A DNA stretch of 64,000 bases from Ehretia macrophylla. Lineage: Eukaryota > Streptophyta > Magnoliopsida > Boraginales > Ehretiaceae. Below are positions 11,536-22,323 of this stretch, piece by piece (positions within the stretch are counted from its first letter, which is position 1; every line of letters starts with the position of its first letter). The position numbers and the translations under genes were made by a program. Location: positions 49,633,917-49,697,916 of the forward strand of contig CM075773.1 in assembly GCA_037974665.1 (NCBI GenBank), in the 5' to 3' direction. A model generated the notes under the pieces. That model made no database searches. It worked only from the letters and a program-made list of their open reading frames with translations, and was not told the DNA's origin.

Positions 11536-13000
11536 TTGAAATGAGAAATGGGGCAGGGGGTTTTTTTTGGGCTAATTTTGAGATTCAAATCGAGGGCAGC
11601 AGGTGTTGCCCTAGATTTGATTCTAATTTCGGCGGTGGGCCCTCGCCGAAATAAGTAATTAAAAAAAATTCAATTTTTTTTTTTGTATGTTAACTATGGG
11701 CAGAGGCCCAGCATGATACTGGGCCGCCACCCAGGAACCAATGGGAAGGCCCATTGGTGCTCGCCTATTGGATTTAATTTGGGAGACGGACCAGTCCGTC
11801 CCTTTTTTCTTTCCTTTTTTTTTTAGGCTTGTTGTTTGATTCTCTTAATTCATTTGTTTTAAGTTTTTTTCATCATAATTATTGTATTAATTAAAAATAA
11901 ATTTATTTCGTTTGTATAATACTTCAATTTTTTGTTTATTATCTTACCTTTTATTTTTCTATATTAATTTGTTTTTACATTTTTGCAACATAATTTGTAT
12001 GTTTACCTTGCTATTACTTTGTTTTTTTCATTGTATTTATTTGTTTTCAATGCAACTTTTTTAATTCTTTAATTAATTAATATATTAAAAAATTCATCAC
12101 AAATAGAACTATTAAGTAGATATTATAACATAAACGAAAAATTAATTAGATATTATTTTTTTTTTACCTTTTTTTTGTTTATTATTTCTTAAATTTTTTC
12201 TTGTTTAATTTTTTTTCATTTTCAAATTTTCTTGAAAATAATTATATTATTAATGAAAATAAATAATTTGGTTTTTTTAAATTTTTTTGGTTATTATCTT
12301 AAATTTTTGAATTCGTTTAATTAATATGTATTTTCACATTTTCTTCAAAAAAATTATATTAATTAGCTATTAGTTTATTTTTTTCCACTTTTTTCTTTTT
12401 GTTTAATTTGTAATTTTTTTGCCACTTTTTTTTTTAATTTCATATAATTTATTTATTTTTAACGAATATTAACTTTAGTTTCATTTTGGAGACGACCCAT
12501 TTCGATTGTTGACAGTTTGTTTTCTTATCAAATTTTTTGTGTTATAACACATTGTAATTTTACATATTAAAAAAGGAATTTAATAATGTATGATTATTAT
12601 TATTTTTTTTGACCTTTTATGAAATTACAAAATATTGAACTACTAGTTACCTTTTTTTATTAAAACTTAAAAGCTTATAGAAAAAATATTAATAAAACAC
12701 ACATTAACAAATAATTAATTTAGATTTTAAATTTAAATCTTATATTAATTATATTATTATTACTTCTCAATTTACATAGAATATTAATAAACCGATTATA
12801 TTATTGAATTAGTTATCAAGTAGGATGATATATACAATGTGAAAGTTATAACCGTTTAAAATATTTTAATAATCCATATATTTTAAGTAATTATTATATA
12901 AACACATTAGTTTAAATAGATATTAAAATATTAAAAGTATTGAATTAAACAATTATTTTTTAAGTAATGTAGTTTTTAAAAAATAGTTCTATCAATCAAG

Positions 13001-13418
13001 TGAAGATACCACGCATGTCACCAATTATTTGACCAATCCAATAACAATGAGACGCAGTCACGTGGCCACTAACCATAGGGCAGAATATAATGAAATGCGA
13101 TGGCCCCGTTTTGGAATAGACATAGCAAAACACCTGTTTTGCATGCATTGCGTTCGCGTACACGTCACGTGGCAGAAAATAGGTGTTTCATGATAGGGCC
13201 CCAGTTTCGAAACGAGATGGAGAAATCGACTTTTAAATCTCGAAACTACTGTGCATGCATGTCCCCAATTCTTTCACCCATCGTAGACCAATGGTGGACA
13301 GTCACGTGTCCGCGAACCATTAAATGATATCTTGACCCTTGTAAAAAATGAAAAGTTACTTTCATATGCTCACCAAGTTATCAATCTTCGCATTCATTGA
13401 CTTTCATCCTATAAATAG
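13001..13418 (+). promoter_or_regulatory. Putative seed-type promoter (RY repeats, G-boxes, TATA box)
   Basis: Three perfect CACGTG G-boxes lie at 13059-13064, 13166-13171 (within CACGTGGC, an ABRE form) and 13303-13308. Two RY-type motifs, TGCATGCA (13140-13147) and CATGCATG (13254-13261), lie between them. A canonical CTATAAATAG follows at 13409-13418, about 70 bp before an ATG. RY plus G-box/ABRE arrays are the known binding sites of B3 (ABI3/FUS3/LEC2) and bZIP factors in seed-maturation promoters. That this promoter is active in seeds is an inference. It lies inside the CACTA element. Confidence 0.55.
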
Positions 13419-13488
13419 CACTTGGCAATGCGATTTCTCATAGCATCTCAAATTTGTAATTGTAGTCTTCATTTAAAAAGTTTGAAGG

Positions 13489-13707
13489 ATGAATAAGGAT
13501 CAACAACACCAAAAAGATTATGTTTAAGTGTCTATTAAAGAGGAGGTGGATACAATGAAGGAGTATCCAAGTTACTCCAAGTTTGTTAAACCCGCCCTTG
13601 ATCTAAATGCTCCGCCAAAATACGACGAATACATTTCGAATGCCCAAGTAAGCCAGCTCGTTCAAGACCAAATGATGTGGATCCAGTGCCCAAACTTTTC
13701 CCCCTAA
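13489..13707 (+). pseudogene. Small reading frame behind the seed-type promoter, one internal stop
   Basis: From the ATG at 13489 the frame runs 72 codons to TAA at 13705 and is broken once, by TAA at codon 13 (13525-13527). An in-frame ATG at 13555 opens a 50-residue peptide with LDLNAPPKYDEY, ending WIQCPNFSP. LDLNAPP is similar to DLN-type EAR repression motifs, but the peptide is too short to assign and I do not recognise the family. The ATG follows the TATA box by a plausible leader length, which makes a real transcription unit likely. It could be a nonsense-mutated gene, a short peptide gene translated from the second ATG, or a first exon. It lies inside the CACTA element, which suggests capture. 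Confidence 0.45.
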
Positions 13708-14286
13708 TATCTCTATCTTTTTATCATCTTGGAAGTATCAGCATTAGTAATATTTAATTATGTTCAGTATTAAGTCGCTGTGCTGCTGTATTAAAAAATG
13801 ATGTTATGTAATCTTTTATTCATTATCAATGTCAAATTACGTTTATGCTTGTATTGCATTAACTATTATAATAAGCAGCTTTATTTATAATTCTGCTTTT
13901 TTTTTTTTACAAAGAAGTAATTGTTTATATTTTACAGTACATTAAATATCAATATTGTATATTATTAATTTTTCACCTACAAAACAAGTTGTCCCATAAA
14001 TTATTTAAAGGATATAAATATGTTTTTATTTATAGTAAAAGGCATATTTTGTTTTGTAATTTCTGAAAAATAAAGTATTTACAATCAAAGCCGAAATGTG
14101 GACGCTTTAGTCGAGTTATGTACACGCCAATCCAGGACATTTTAATAAGAAAAAATATAGTCAATACATATATATAATTATTTAAAACAAATAATTCATA
14201 TTATTTAATATAAATTTAATGCTTTTAAAACACTCATAAATTGTTATATGAAATAATCGCAATTGTTAAACACACACTTACAACTA
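13708..14286. other. AT-rich sequence, no gene seen
   Basis: This is the possible 3' region of the small unit at 13489-13707, followed by AT-rich interior sequence of the CACTA element. No further exon was recognised. Confidence 0.6.
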
Positions 14287-14463
14287 ATTAGGCGAGAGAA
14301 GGGCATTTCTCTCGCTGAAGTCCTGTCATTTTATGTTTCGGCGATAGAACGTCACATTTCTAGCCGATTCGGCAAGGACAAGAGAGAGCTCTCGCCGATT
14401 CGGCGAGGGACAGGATTGGCCCTCGTCGATTCAGCGAGGGCTTGCCTCCCTCGCAGCGATCCC
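14287..14463. repeat. Right subterminal repeats of the CACTA element
   Basis: Units of GGCGAGRGA, CTCGCCGATTCGGCGAGGG and CCCTCGTCGATTCAGC mirror the left subterminal block. The 98-codon frame across them is not a gene. Confidence 0.85.
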
Positions 14464-14496
14464 CCGTCACTAATACCATTTTTTCTTGTAGTGTAT

Positions 14497-15353
14497 GAAT
14501 GGCAACTACAATTACATTACAAAAAAGATTTTATTTCAATTTTCAACCATTTGAGTTGAACTTAGCTCCTTTGACCAAAAAAGGGAAAATAATCTAGATA
14601 GTCCTTTTTGTTTTCATTTTTTCTAATTTAGTCCCCATTAATGTTTAAAGTGACCAAAATGGTCTTTAATGTTTTAAACAAAGGTCCAATATAGTCCTTG
14701 TACTTAAAACTCGGTTAGTTTTGACCAAAAAATATAAAAAGACCAAATTACTCTTACTTGTTTTACTAAATTACCATCGTACCCCTGCTCAGATGTAATT
14801 TGCCCCTAGCCTTTTTTATTTTTATTTTTATGAATTTGACCTTTTGATATATATCATATGATATTTTTTTTGTGGTCAAAAATATTATCACATTAATTAG
14901 GGACTAAAGTAAATTTTTGGTACTAAATTAACATTTTTGATTTGGCAATTGGATGGATCTCTCTAAACTTTATGTGAACGACAACGGGAAGATGTCTACG
15001 CCAGCTCTTTCGTATCAATTATTCTTCAGTTTGGACAGATCGCGCAATCCTTTTGATCTCTTAGCTTATAATTGAAATTATATTGTAATACCTTTTAACA
15101 TTAATCAAGTAATGATCAACCATTGATGTCTTTGTTTAATGATTCAAAGGAAAGTGAACTGAGTACATGCATTGAGGCTTAGTTTGTGTTTTAACTATGT
15201 GGACATACTTGGATATGAGTGAGAATTAGGGTAACTTTTGCAAGTTCAAATGAATGTATCAAGTTCAAATGGGTTTCCACCCTAAACACAAAACAAAGGC
15301 TCGACTCGCTTTGAGTAATAGAATAATATTTTCATGTTACAAACTCTATTCTT
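14497..15353. other. Intergenic repeat-like sequence
   Basis: Bases 14560-14900 have the look of a degenerate non-coding repeat (recurring TAGTCCT, GACCAAAA and TAAATTACC motifs). I could not define its ends, and I see no gene. Confidence 0.5.
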
Positions 15354-15799
15354 TGATAAGAATTATGATGTTCTATTTTAAAACCAATTGGTGTTAAGTG
15401 GAGTAGCCTACGACCTTATAAGGTAGTCTTAGAGTTTCTGATTTTCTAATATAGGATAAGTAATATATTATAACACTCTCCCTCACGTGTGACCTAATTT
15501 GAGATGAGTTACATATGAAAGATTAAATACACATGGTAGATTAACATATGTGGAAGATTGAAAATTCGTGGAACATGACACACACGAAAAAATGAATACA
15601 AGTAGACTTGATTTGAGATCGGTCGCATGCGGATGAATATGACTAGACCAAGGGTCTATGCCAGCTCTGATACCATGTTAAGAATTATGAGTTTCTATCT
15701 TAAAACCAATTAGTGTTAAGTAAAGTAAGCCAAAATCTTATAAGATGGGCTTAGAATTTCTAATTTTCCGATATACACCATAAGTGTTATATTCAAACA
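15354..15799 (-). mobile_element. TRIM (miniature LTR retrotransposon), 446 bp
   Basis: Two direct repeats of about 122-124 bp (15354-15475 and 15676-15799) flank a 200-bp non-coding core. Just left of the second repeat is GCTCTGATACCA, which read on the minus strand is TGGTATCAGAGC, the usual primer site for initiator Met-tRNA. Just right of the first repeat the minus strand reads CGTGAGGGAGAG, a polypurine tract. The minus-strand LTR starts TGTTATA and ends CTTAACA. There is no coding capacity, so it depends on proteins from other elements. The flanking 5-mers TTCTT and TTTTT agree at four of five positions. Confidence 0.8.
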
Positions 15800-17601
15800 T
15801 TTTTCAACTTAAATTTTTCACGTATAAAATCTATCTATGTAGTATATTAGACATGAAAACATGGTGCAACAGCCCTGCCTCTTGCCACATCTCTCCTTTT
15901 GGAAATGTTGTATCATTGAAAATCATCAACAAAATGGTGCAAAAAAGGTAATGTAAAAATATTTATTTTGTTTATGAATTATGTGAAGTGTATATTATTA
16001 ATTATGTAAAGTGTATTTTCATCTACATTAGAAAGATAAGAAATGATAATTCATCTATACATTCAATATATAACATAGATCAAGGATATAGTAGAATGTG
16101 TATCTTGATCATCATTCATTATATGTGATTCCATTAGATTTAATTGACAATTGTGAGTCACGCTAGAGAAGTATTTAAACGAGGCCATCAGGGATTGGGT
16201 ATAAATTACTTAGGTAGCAATTTGTTGTGGTCTGAGGTTCCAAATTTGAATCTATGATTTCCCATAATAAATATTGTTTTACTCTTAATTGATTTGGAAC
16301 ATATGTTAGGACACACAATTACACCACGGGTTCATAATCTTGAGGTTGATTCAATTGGTCCTACCTAAGTTAAGCTTCTTGTCATAAAAAAAAGTATCCA
16401 AATGAGAATGATTGGATTATTGAATAAGCATGTTAAACAAAAGCATTAGAACATTGTTTTCGAAAATGCTTCGTGCTAGCATCAATAAATAATTAACTAG
16501 TCCCCGAGTTGGGAAGACAAATACTACCACATTTTAGTCTTCAGCAATGGATTAGAATCTTCTCCTAACTAAAATTTATTCTGACATTTTAATACTACAT
16601 CATAACCATTCATTTGAAATTTAAATTAAAAAACTTGGAGGGAAAGTGGTTTTGTTAAGTGAGTAAATGGCTAAAATGCATTAATTGTTAGAAAGTTAGA
16701 ATAAACTTCTAATTAGGAGAAGATTTAAATCTATCTGCAACACTTTAATTGAACAAATAGTAAAACTGTTTTTACAGTTAGCTTTTTGTAACACTTCTTT
16801 TAACTGTTGTCTAAAACTTATATTTTTTGCAACGATTTTATCTCATTGTGGAGTATGTATATTGAGTACCCATTTGGTTAATAAGTACATTAACAAATCT
16901 GAACACTACAAGAAAAACTGGAATTTGCGACAGCCTAAATCTGTTGCCAATTCGTCTCCCAATAATAATTGAAGAGAGTTATCTCTAGTTTACGTTTTGC
17001 AAGAGTTTGTCAATTAAAATTATTTACAACACTTTATAAACATTGCTTATAACATTGTGGTGTTTTATATTTAAATCCCAACATAACATCCTATAAAACA
17101 AGACTTACCAAAAAAAAAAACCAAAAACATACCAAATCCCAAGCTACAGTTAAACTTTTTTCTCCTAGGGTACACCAACATCAAAATCATAGATAGTACA
17201 CTTTTCAGTCTAAATAAAAGCAAAATCCTCTCACTTTTTTCTTTCTCTCAATCTAAATCTCTCTCTCTATATATCTATTTTTCTTCTATCTAAACTTTAT
17301 TTTCTTTTTTACGTTTCTCATTTCCTCCCATGCATCTTGAAAAAATTGAAAGGGAGGGTTCAATTTCGTAAATAGGAAAGAACAAAAAAGAAGGAATAAA
17401 ATTCATAGGAAGAGAGTGAGAGGGGGAGAAAAAAGAAAATTATTACAAATGTAAACAAAATTAACTAATGTTGATTTCACATTGAATAACCAATTACACT
17501 AGAAGTATGAACACCATTAAACGACTTAAAATCCTATTTTTAAGTTGTATTATGACGACTAAAAACCCTTTATAAGTTGTATTACGACAATTTATTAATC
17601 A
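15800..17601. other. Intergenic region upstream of the XTH locus, with an orphan CACTA end
   Basis: No gene seen. CACTACAAGAAAAACTGG at 16904-16921 is a CACTA-type terminus, but no opposite end (CTTGTAGTG) was found downstream to pair with it. Pyrimidine-rich CTCTCT sequence occurs near 17220-17290. Confidence 0.55.
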
Positions 17602-17701
17602 TGTTATATAAGCATATATCCCTCAATTTTTTCTAGCAAAACAAGAAATAGATATATAAAAACTTAGATTACTATATTAATAATATTAATAGTTCATCTC
17701 A
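17602..17701 (+). promoter_or_regulatory. Putative core promoter of the XTH pseudogene
   Basis: Two TATA-like boxes, TATATAAG (17605-17612) and TATATAAA (17653-17660), lie about 95 and 45 bp before the ATG at 17702. Which one was used cannot be told from sequence. Confidence 0.4.
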
Positions 17702-18291
17702 ATGGGATTGTATCTACTAAGTGTCTTTCTGGTGTTGTTCACTGGAGAAGTTTCTACAAGGAAAATATACTTTCCAAGCTTTGACACAAACTATAGGATT
17801 TCATATGGACAAAATAACATCAAGTCTTTGAACAAAGGCAGAGAACTTCAACTCTCCCTCGATAAATCATCTGGTAATCCCATGTTACTTTATTTCCTCT
17901 TGACATATCATTTATTATTTGAAGATATATGGATAAATATTCTCTCTAGTCTTTATACACATCTAAGCACTTTAATAGTCCCATGGCCATGCTTTAATTA
18001 GTTCAACTTTCTATTCATAAGAGGTTTATATTACATTGTACCCTTTAGGGTTAACTTAGTGGTGGAGCGCTTTGAATTAACCTGGGCAAGAGATTTGTTT
18101 ACGTCTTGAATTTGAATGAACCAGTGAACTAATTTCCTAAGGTCATACTTGCTAGATTTTATGTCTGACAAACCTGAATCATCCTTCCTTTGACCAAGGC
18201 AATTGTAGATCTATTATCAAGCCAGTGGAGGCTTTGACCCAGAAAAATGTTTAAAATTATTTATGTACTTTTTCACAAGAAAAAAAATTAA

Positions 18292-18491
18292 GGGCCTATT
18301 TGGAAGTGTTCTTGTTTTTTTATTTTCTAAAACAATTTCTGAGAACAGTTTTCAAAAATAATTTTAAAAAACAAAAAAACAAAAAACTTGTTTGCATACA
18401 AAATGTTCTCTAAACAAGTTTTTAATATTAACATACCTTTATAATTACACATACTCACACACACTCACACACACACTTACACATTTATACG

Positions 18492-18546
<55 letters not shown>

Positions 18547-18993
18547 AAACATATATACACACACTCTCACACACTCACACATTCACACATACACATTCAT
18601 ATATATATACATACACATACTTATACATACACATATACACATGTTCACACACACCCATATACACATATTGTCACACTTTAACCCACACACTCATACACAT
18701 AAACACACACATACATACACACACTCACACATACACATACACACACACACATACACACACACACATACTCACACACTCACATACTCACACATACACATAC
18801 ACACATATACTCTCACATATACACTCATACACATACACACATACACACACACACACACACCCACATACACATACACTCACATATTAATCCACATACACAC
18901 ACTCGCACACATAAACACATACATACGTACGCATACTCATACATACACATACATATACACATACACTCAGCACACACACACATACTCACACAT

Positions 18994-19069
<76 letters not shown>

Positions 19070-19846
19070 TCACACTCACACACATACTTACACACATCAC
19101 ACATATACACACATATACTTACACACTATCACACACATATACACATATTATCTCATACACATACACACTCACATTGCAATTATAGTATGTATGTGAAAAA
19201 TGTGTATGTGTATAAGTGTATGTTTGTGAGAGAGAGTGTGTGTGTAAATGTATGTGTATGAGAATATGTGTGTGTGTGTGAAAGAGAGGGAGGTGTGTGT
19301 AAGTATGAGTATGTGTGTGTGTATAAATGTGAGTATGTGTGTGTGTGTGTAAGTGTGTGTATGTGTGTGTATATGAAAGAGAGAGAATGTGAGTGTGAGT
19401 GTAAGTGTGTGTGTGTGTGTGTATGAGTGTGAGTGTGAGTGTAAGTGTATGTGTGTGTGTGTATGAGTGTGAGTGTGTGTGTATATGTGTATATGAGTGT
19501 GTGTATATATGTGTGTGAGTGTGAGTGTGTGTGTATGTGTAAGAGTGAGAGTGTGTATGTGTATGTATATAAGTGTATGTGTGTGTGTGTGTGTGTGTGT
19601 AAGAGTGTAAGTGTGTATGTGTATATATATAAGTGTATGTGTGAGTGTATGTGTAAGTATATGTGTGTGTGAAAGTGTGGGTAAATGTGTGTGTGTGTGA
19701 AAGAAAGAAAGAGTCTGTTGTGTGTGTATAAGTATGTATGTGTGCGTGTGAGAGAGAAAGAGAGAGAGAGAGAGAGAAAGAGTGTGTGTGTGTGTGTATA
19801 TGTATGTGTATAAGAATTTGGGTGTGTGTATGTGTGTGTATAAGAA

Positions 19847-19879
<33 letters not shown>

Positions 19880-20406
19880 GTATGTGTGAGTATGTGTGTG
19901 TGTGAGAGAGTATGTGTGTATATAAGTGTGAGTGTGTGTGTGTGTATGTATGAGTGTGAGTGTATGTGTGTGTGTGTGAGAGAGAGATAGAGAGAGAATG
20001 TGTGAGTGTGAGTGTAAATGTGAGTGTGTGTGTGTGTGTGTGTATGAGTGTGAATGTGTGTGTGTGTGTGTGTGTGTATGTGTGGGGGGGGGGATGTGTG
20101 AGTATAAGTGTGTGTGTGTGTGAGTGTGTGTGTGTATGAATATGTATGTGTATGTATATGTGCACACTTTGACTGTTAGCACTGAGAAAAAAAATGTGTT
20201 TATGTGTGTCGTGGAGTAGAAGAAAGGAAACGAAAATACATAAAAACATAAAAAAAAATTGTTCTTGTTTTGTAGTTTTTGAAAACACATTTTCCAGAAC
20301 AGTTTTTAAAAATAATTTTCGAAAATAACTTATGCCAACCAAGTTTTTTTATTTTTTTATTTTTGAAAACAAAAAACTATTTTCGAAAACACTTTCAAAC
20401 AACCCC
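18292..20406. mobile_element. Foldback MITE filled with CA/TG microsatellite, in XTH intron 1
   Basis: The left end reads GGGCCTATTTGGAAGTG. The right end, read on the minus strand, is GGGGTTGTTTGAAAGTG. Both continue for about 140 bp with A/T-rich AAAACAGTTTT-type sequence, so they form long imperfect terminal inverted repeats. The same TIR family bounds elements in units B1 and B2 (GRGCYTGTTTGGAA). The flanks are TAA and AAA, compatible with a decayed PIF/Harbinger-type TWA duplication but not proof of it. The core is almost wholly dinucleotide repeat. Confidence 0.7.
18450..20165. repeat. Compound microsatellite: CA-rich arm then TG-rich arm
   Basis: From about 18450 to 19180 the plus strand is built of CA, CACT, CATA and TA units, including a pure TA run at 19024-19068. 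From about 19190 to 20165 it switches to TG, TGAG and TGTA units. The two arms are complementary in kind and meet near 19185, so the block can fold as a hairpin roughly 0.8 kb long. Long open frames of His/Thr/Ser/Tyr repeats (up to 407 codons) on both strands arise only from the repeat. Confidence 0.95.
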
Positions 20407-22323
20407 AAAATATCTATGTATTTTTTGTTAAAAAATCAATTGACCCCTATTGAAAAAAAATACTTAGTTGAAAATTATGTGTTTTAACCTATATTGAGAA
20501 AAATTCTTAAATTCACCTCTGGAACATTTGTCTTGGGATTTGGCACCATTGAATGTGAGTCCGAAAGGACTATCTATGGAGAGCCCCCATTACCAGAAGA
20601 AAATAAAATGAAAAAGCTTATTACTTTAGTTAATTGAAGTGCCACAACAGCCCAAACACCAAGTTGAAGGTGCGTTTTTTCTTGATTACTCCTCATGGAA
20701 AACAACATGAATTAATATATATAACTGAAAGCATGATAACACTTGGTGATTAACAGGGTCAGGGATCGAATCAAAATCATTCTATGGCTCAGGGTTCTTC
20801 CGCATGAGGATAAAACTACTAGACAATGACTCTGCAGGAGTCGTAACAACATTTTATGTAAGTTGAAAATGTTATAACTCAGATTGGTAAAAACATGATC
20901 AATAGGTAAATATATATAAAGAATTATTAATGATTATAAGAATACTTATTAATTATCTAACATCTTACACGAATAACCATGACGAAGTGGACTTTGGTTC
21001 CTTGGAAACAGGAAGGGAAAACCACAAATTGTTCAGACAAATGTCTTTGCAAACGGTGTAGGAAACAGAGAGCAAAGAATTCGTCTATGGTTTGATCCAA
21101 CAACAGACTTTCATTACTACTCAATCCTTTGGAACTCTCATCAAATAGCGTAAGTCTAAAATCTTAGAATATCAAACACCTATTTGTTAAATGATCACTT
21201 CATTTAAAATTTAAACTGTTAGATAGTATATACTTAATTAGTTTGATATATCTAACACGTTTTCTTACGTACAAGTGAGGTTTTTTATTAGCAAATGCAT
21301 ATGGAAATGGAATTATAGTGTCAAAACTTGTGTCTCCAATATAATATGCCTTGTTAGGTGTGGGCGAAATTTAAGATATATATATGGTAATGGGTGACAG
21401 TAATTAATAGGATGACACTCCAACAACTGCTTTACATGCCAATGATATTTAAGATATGCACATAGTAACGAGAAATAACGGCGAGACTTGGAGCCAAGTT
21501 CTGTTTGATTAGAGACCTGAGACCATGTTAAGAGACCTTTTGTTTTGAAAGTTTAAACTGTTAGATGCTACATACTTAATCAGTTTGATGTCTCCAACAT
21601 TAATACCTACATTTCAACGTAGAGTTTACCAATTGTCAAATTATTCCAACATATCCTAGCTAGTTTAAGATTCTCCATAAAATCACTTTATATTGGAACA
21701 AGTATATATAAGAGAGCGTTCCTAAATATCATCTCATTTTTTACACTCATTTATTACCTCTTATTTAGATGCATACTTGGTAAAATAAAGAACTTTTATT
21801 TCTCTCCCTTATTTTAGCATGTCAACAAATTATTCATGTATGTAGTAATAAAAAGGTGATCAAAATGAGTGATATCTAACATTTTTTCAAATTTAAATTG
21901 TCACTATATGCATTATTGACTCATTTATTTTGCTAATGTTGGGCTTACCATAGGCTCTTTATTGACAAAATTCCCATCCGGGTATTCAAGAACAATGCAA
22001 ATAGCGGAGTCATCTATCCTACACAACCAATGCAAATAAAGGCAACAATATGGAATGCAGATTGGGCAACTGATGGTGGCCTGACAAAAATCAACTGGTC
22101 TCACGCACCATTCAAGGCTCATTTCCAAAGCTTCAGCATTGATGGATGTCATGTAAACTATAGAACCATAAGTTGCAATGCTTATAAGTTGTGGTGGAAT
22201 AACATGAAATATTGGAGACTAACCCCAAGTCAAAAAAAATTATATCATGACACCATAAATAAATATATAATCTACGATTACTGCAATGACAAAAAGAGGT
22301 ACCACACACCTCTAGAATGCTAG

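Larger units (their letters stand above)
10306..13000. other. AT-rich interior of the CACTA element with simple repeats
   Basis: No coding exon is recognised. Landmarks are an (AT)n microsatellite (11227-11283), a G-rich block (11461-11535), three adjacent hairpins (11705-11800) and long T-rich sequence to about 13000. A fragment reading GCGGTGGGCCCTCGCCGAAA near 11632 resembles the element's subterminal repeats. Confidence 0.6.
4660..14493 (-). mobile_element. CACTA (En/Spm-type) DNA transposon, 9.8 kb
   Basis: The left end reads CACTACAAGAAAAATGG from 4660. The right end, read on the minus strand from 14493, is CACTACAAGAAAAAATGG. Both are flanked by the trinucleotide TAT (4657-4659 and 14494-14496), the 3-bp target duplication expected of CACTA elements. 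GC-rich subterminal repeats lie inside both ends. The interior holds a disrupted minus-strand transposase-type gene (5270-10305), a nested solo LTR (5534-8911), an AT microsatellite, a G-rich block, and a promoter plus small reading frame near 13.0-13.7 kb. I saw no TNPD/Tnp2 catalytic core, so the element looks non-autonomous. The left 5.2 kb lies in the A duplication, but the A2 copy has lost the left terminus. Confidence 0.92.
17702..22323 (+). pseudogene. Xyloglucan endotransglucosylase/hydrolase (XTH, GH16) pseudogene
   Basis: Four exons fit the XTH family, secreted wall enzymes that cut and rejoin xyloglucan: 17702-17873, 20757-20857, 20957-21149 and 21954-22323. Exon 1 gives a signal peptide (MGLYLLSVFLVLFTG) and RISYGQNNIKSLNKGRELQL. 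Exon 2 gives GSGIESKSFYGSGFFRMRIK. Exon 3 gives NNHDEVDF, then [20 protein letters not shown]. Exon 4 gives WNADWATDGGL and the XTH C-terminal domain ending YHTPLEC. The summed exon length is 836 nt, one short of 279 codons. The missing base falls at 20996-20997, exactly where the second Glu codon of the HDEIDFEFLG active-site motif should be, so the frame breaks there. The exon 3 acceptor reads AT instead of AG at the expected site (20955-20956). Intron 1 carries a 2.1-kb foldback element. Unless both lesions are sequencing errors, no active enzyme can be made. Confidence 0.85.

Noticed and set aside
18392..20342. Very long frames (289, 373 and 407 codons) rich in His, Thr, Ser and Tyr on both strands
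   Set aside because: They follow directly from CA/TG dinucleotide repeats, exist in several frames at once and have no domain.
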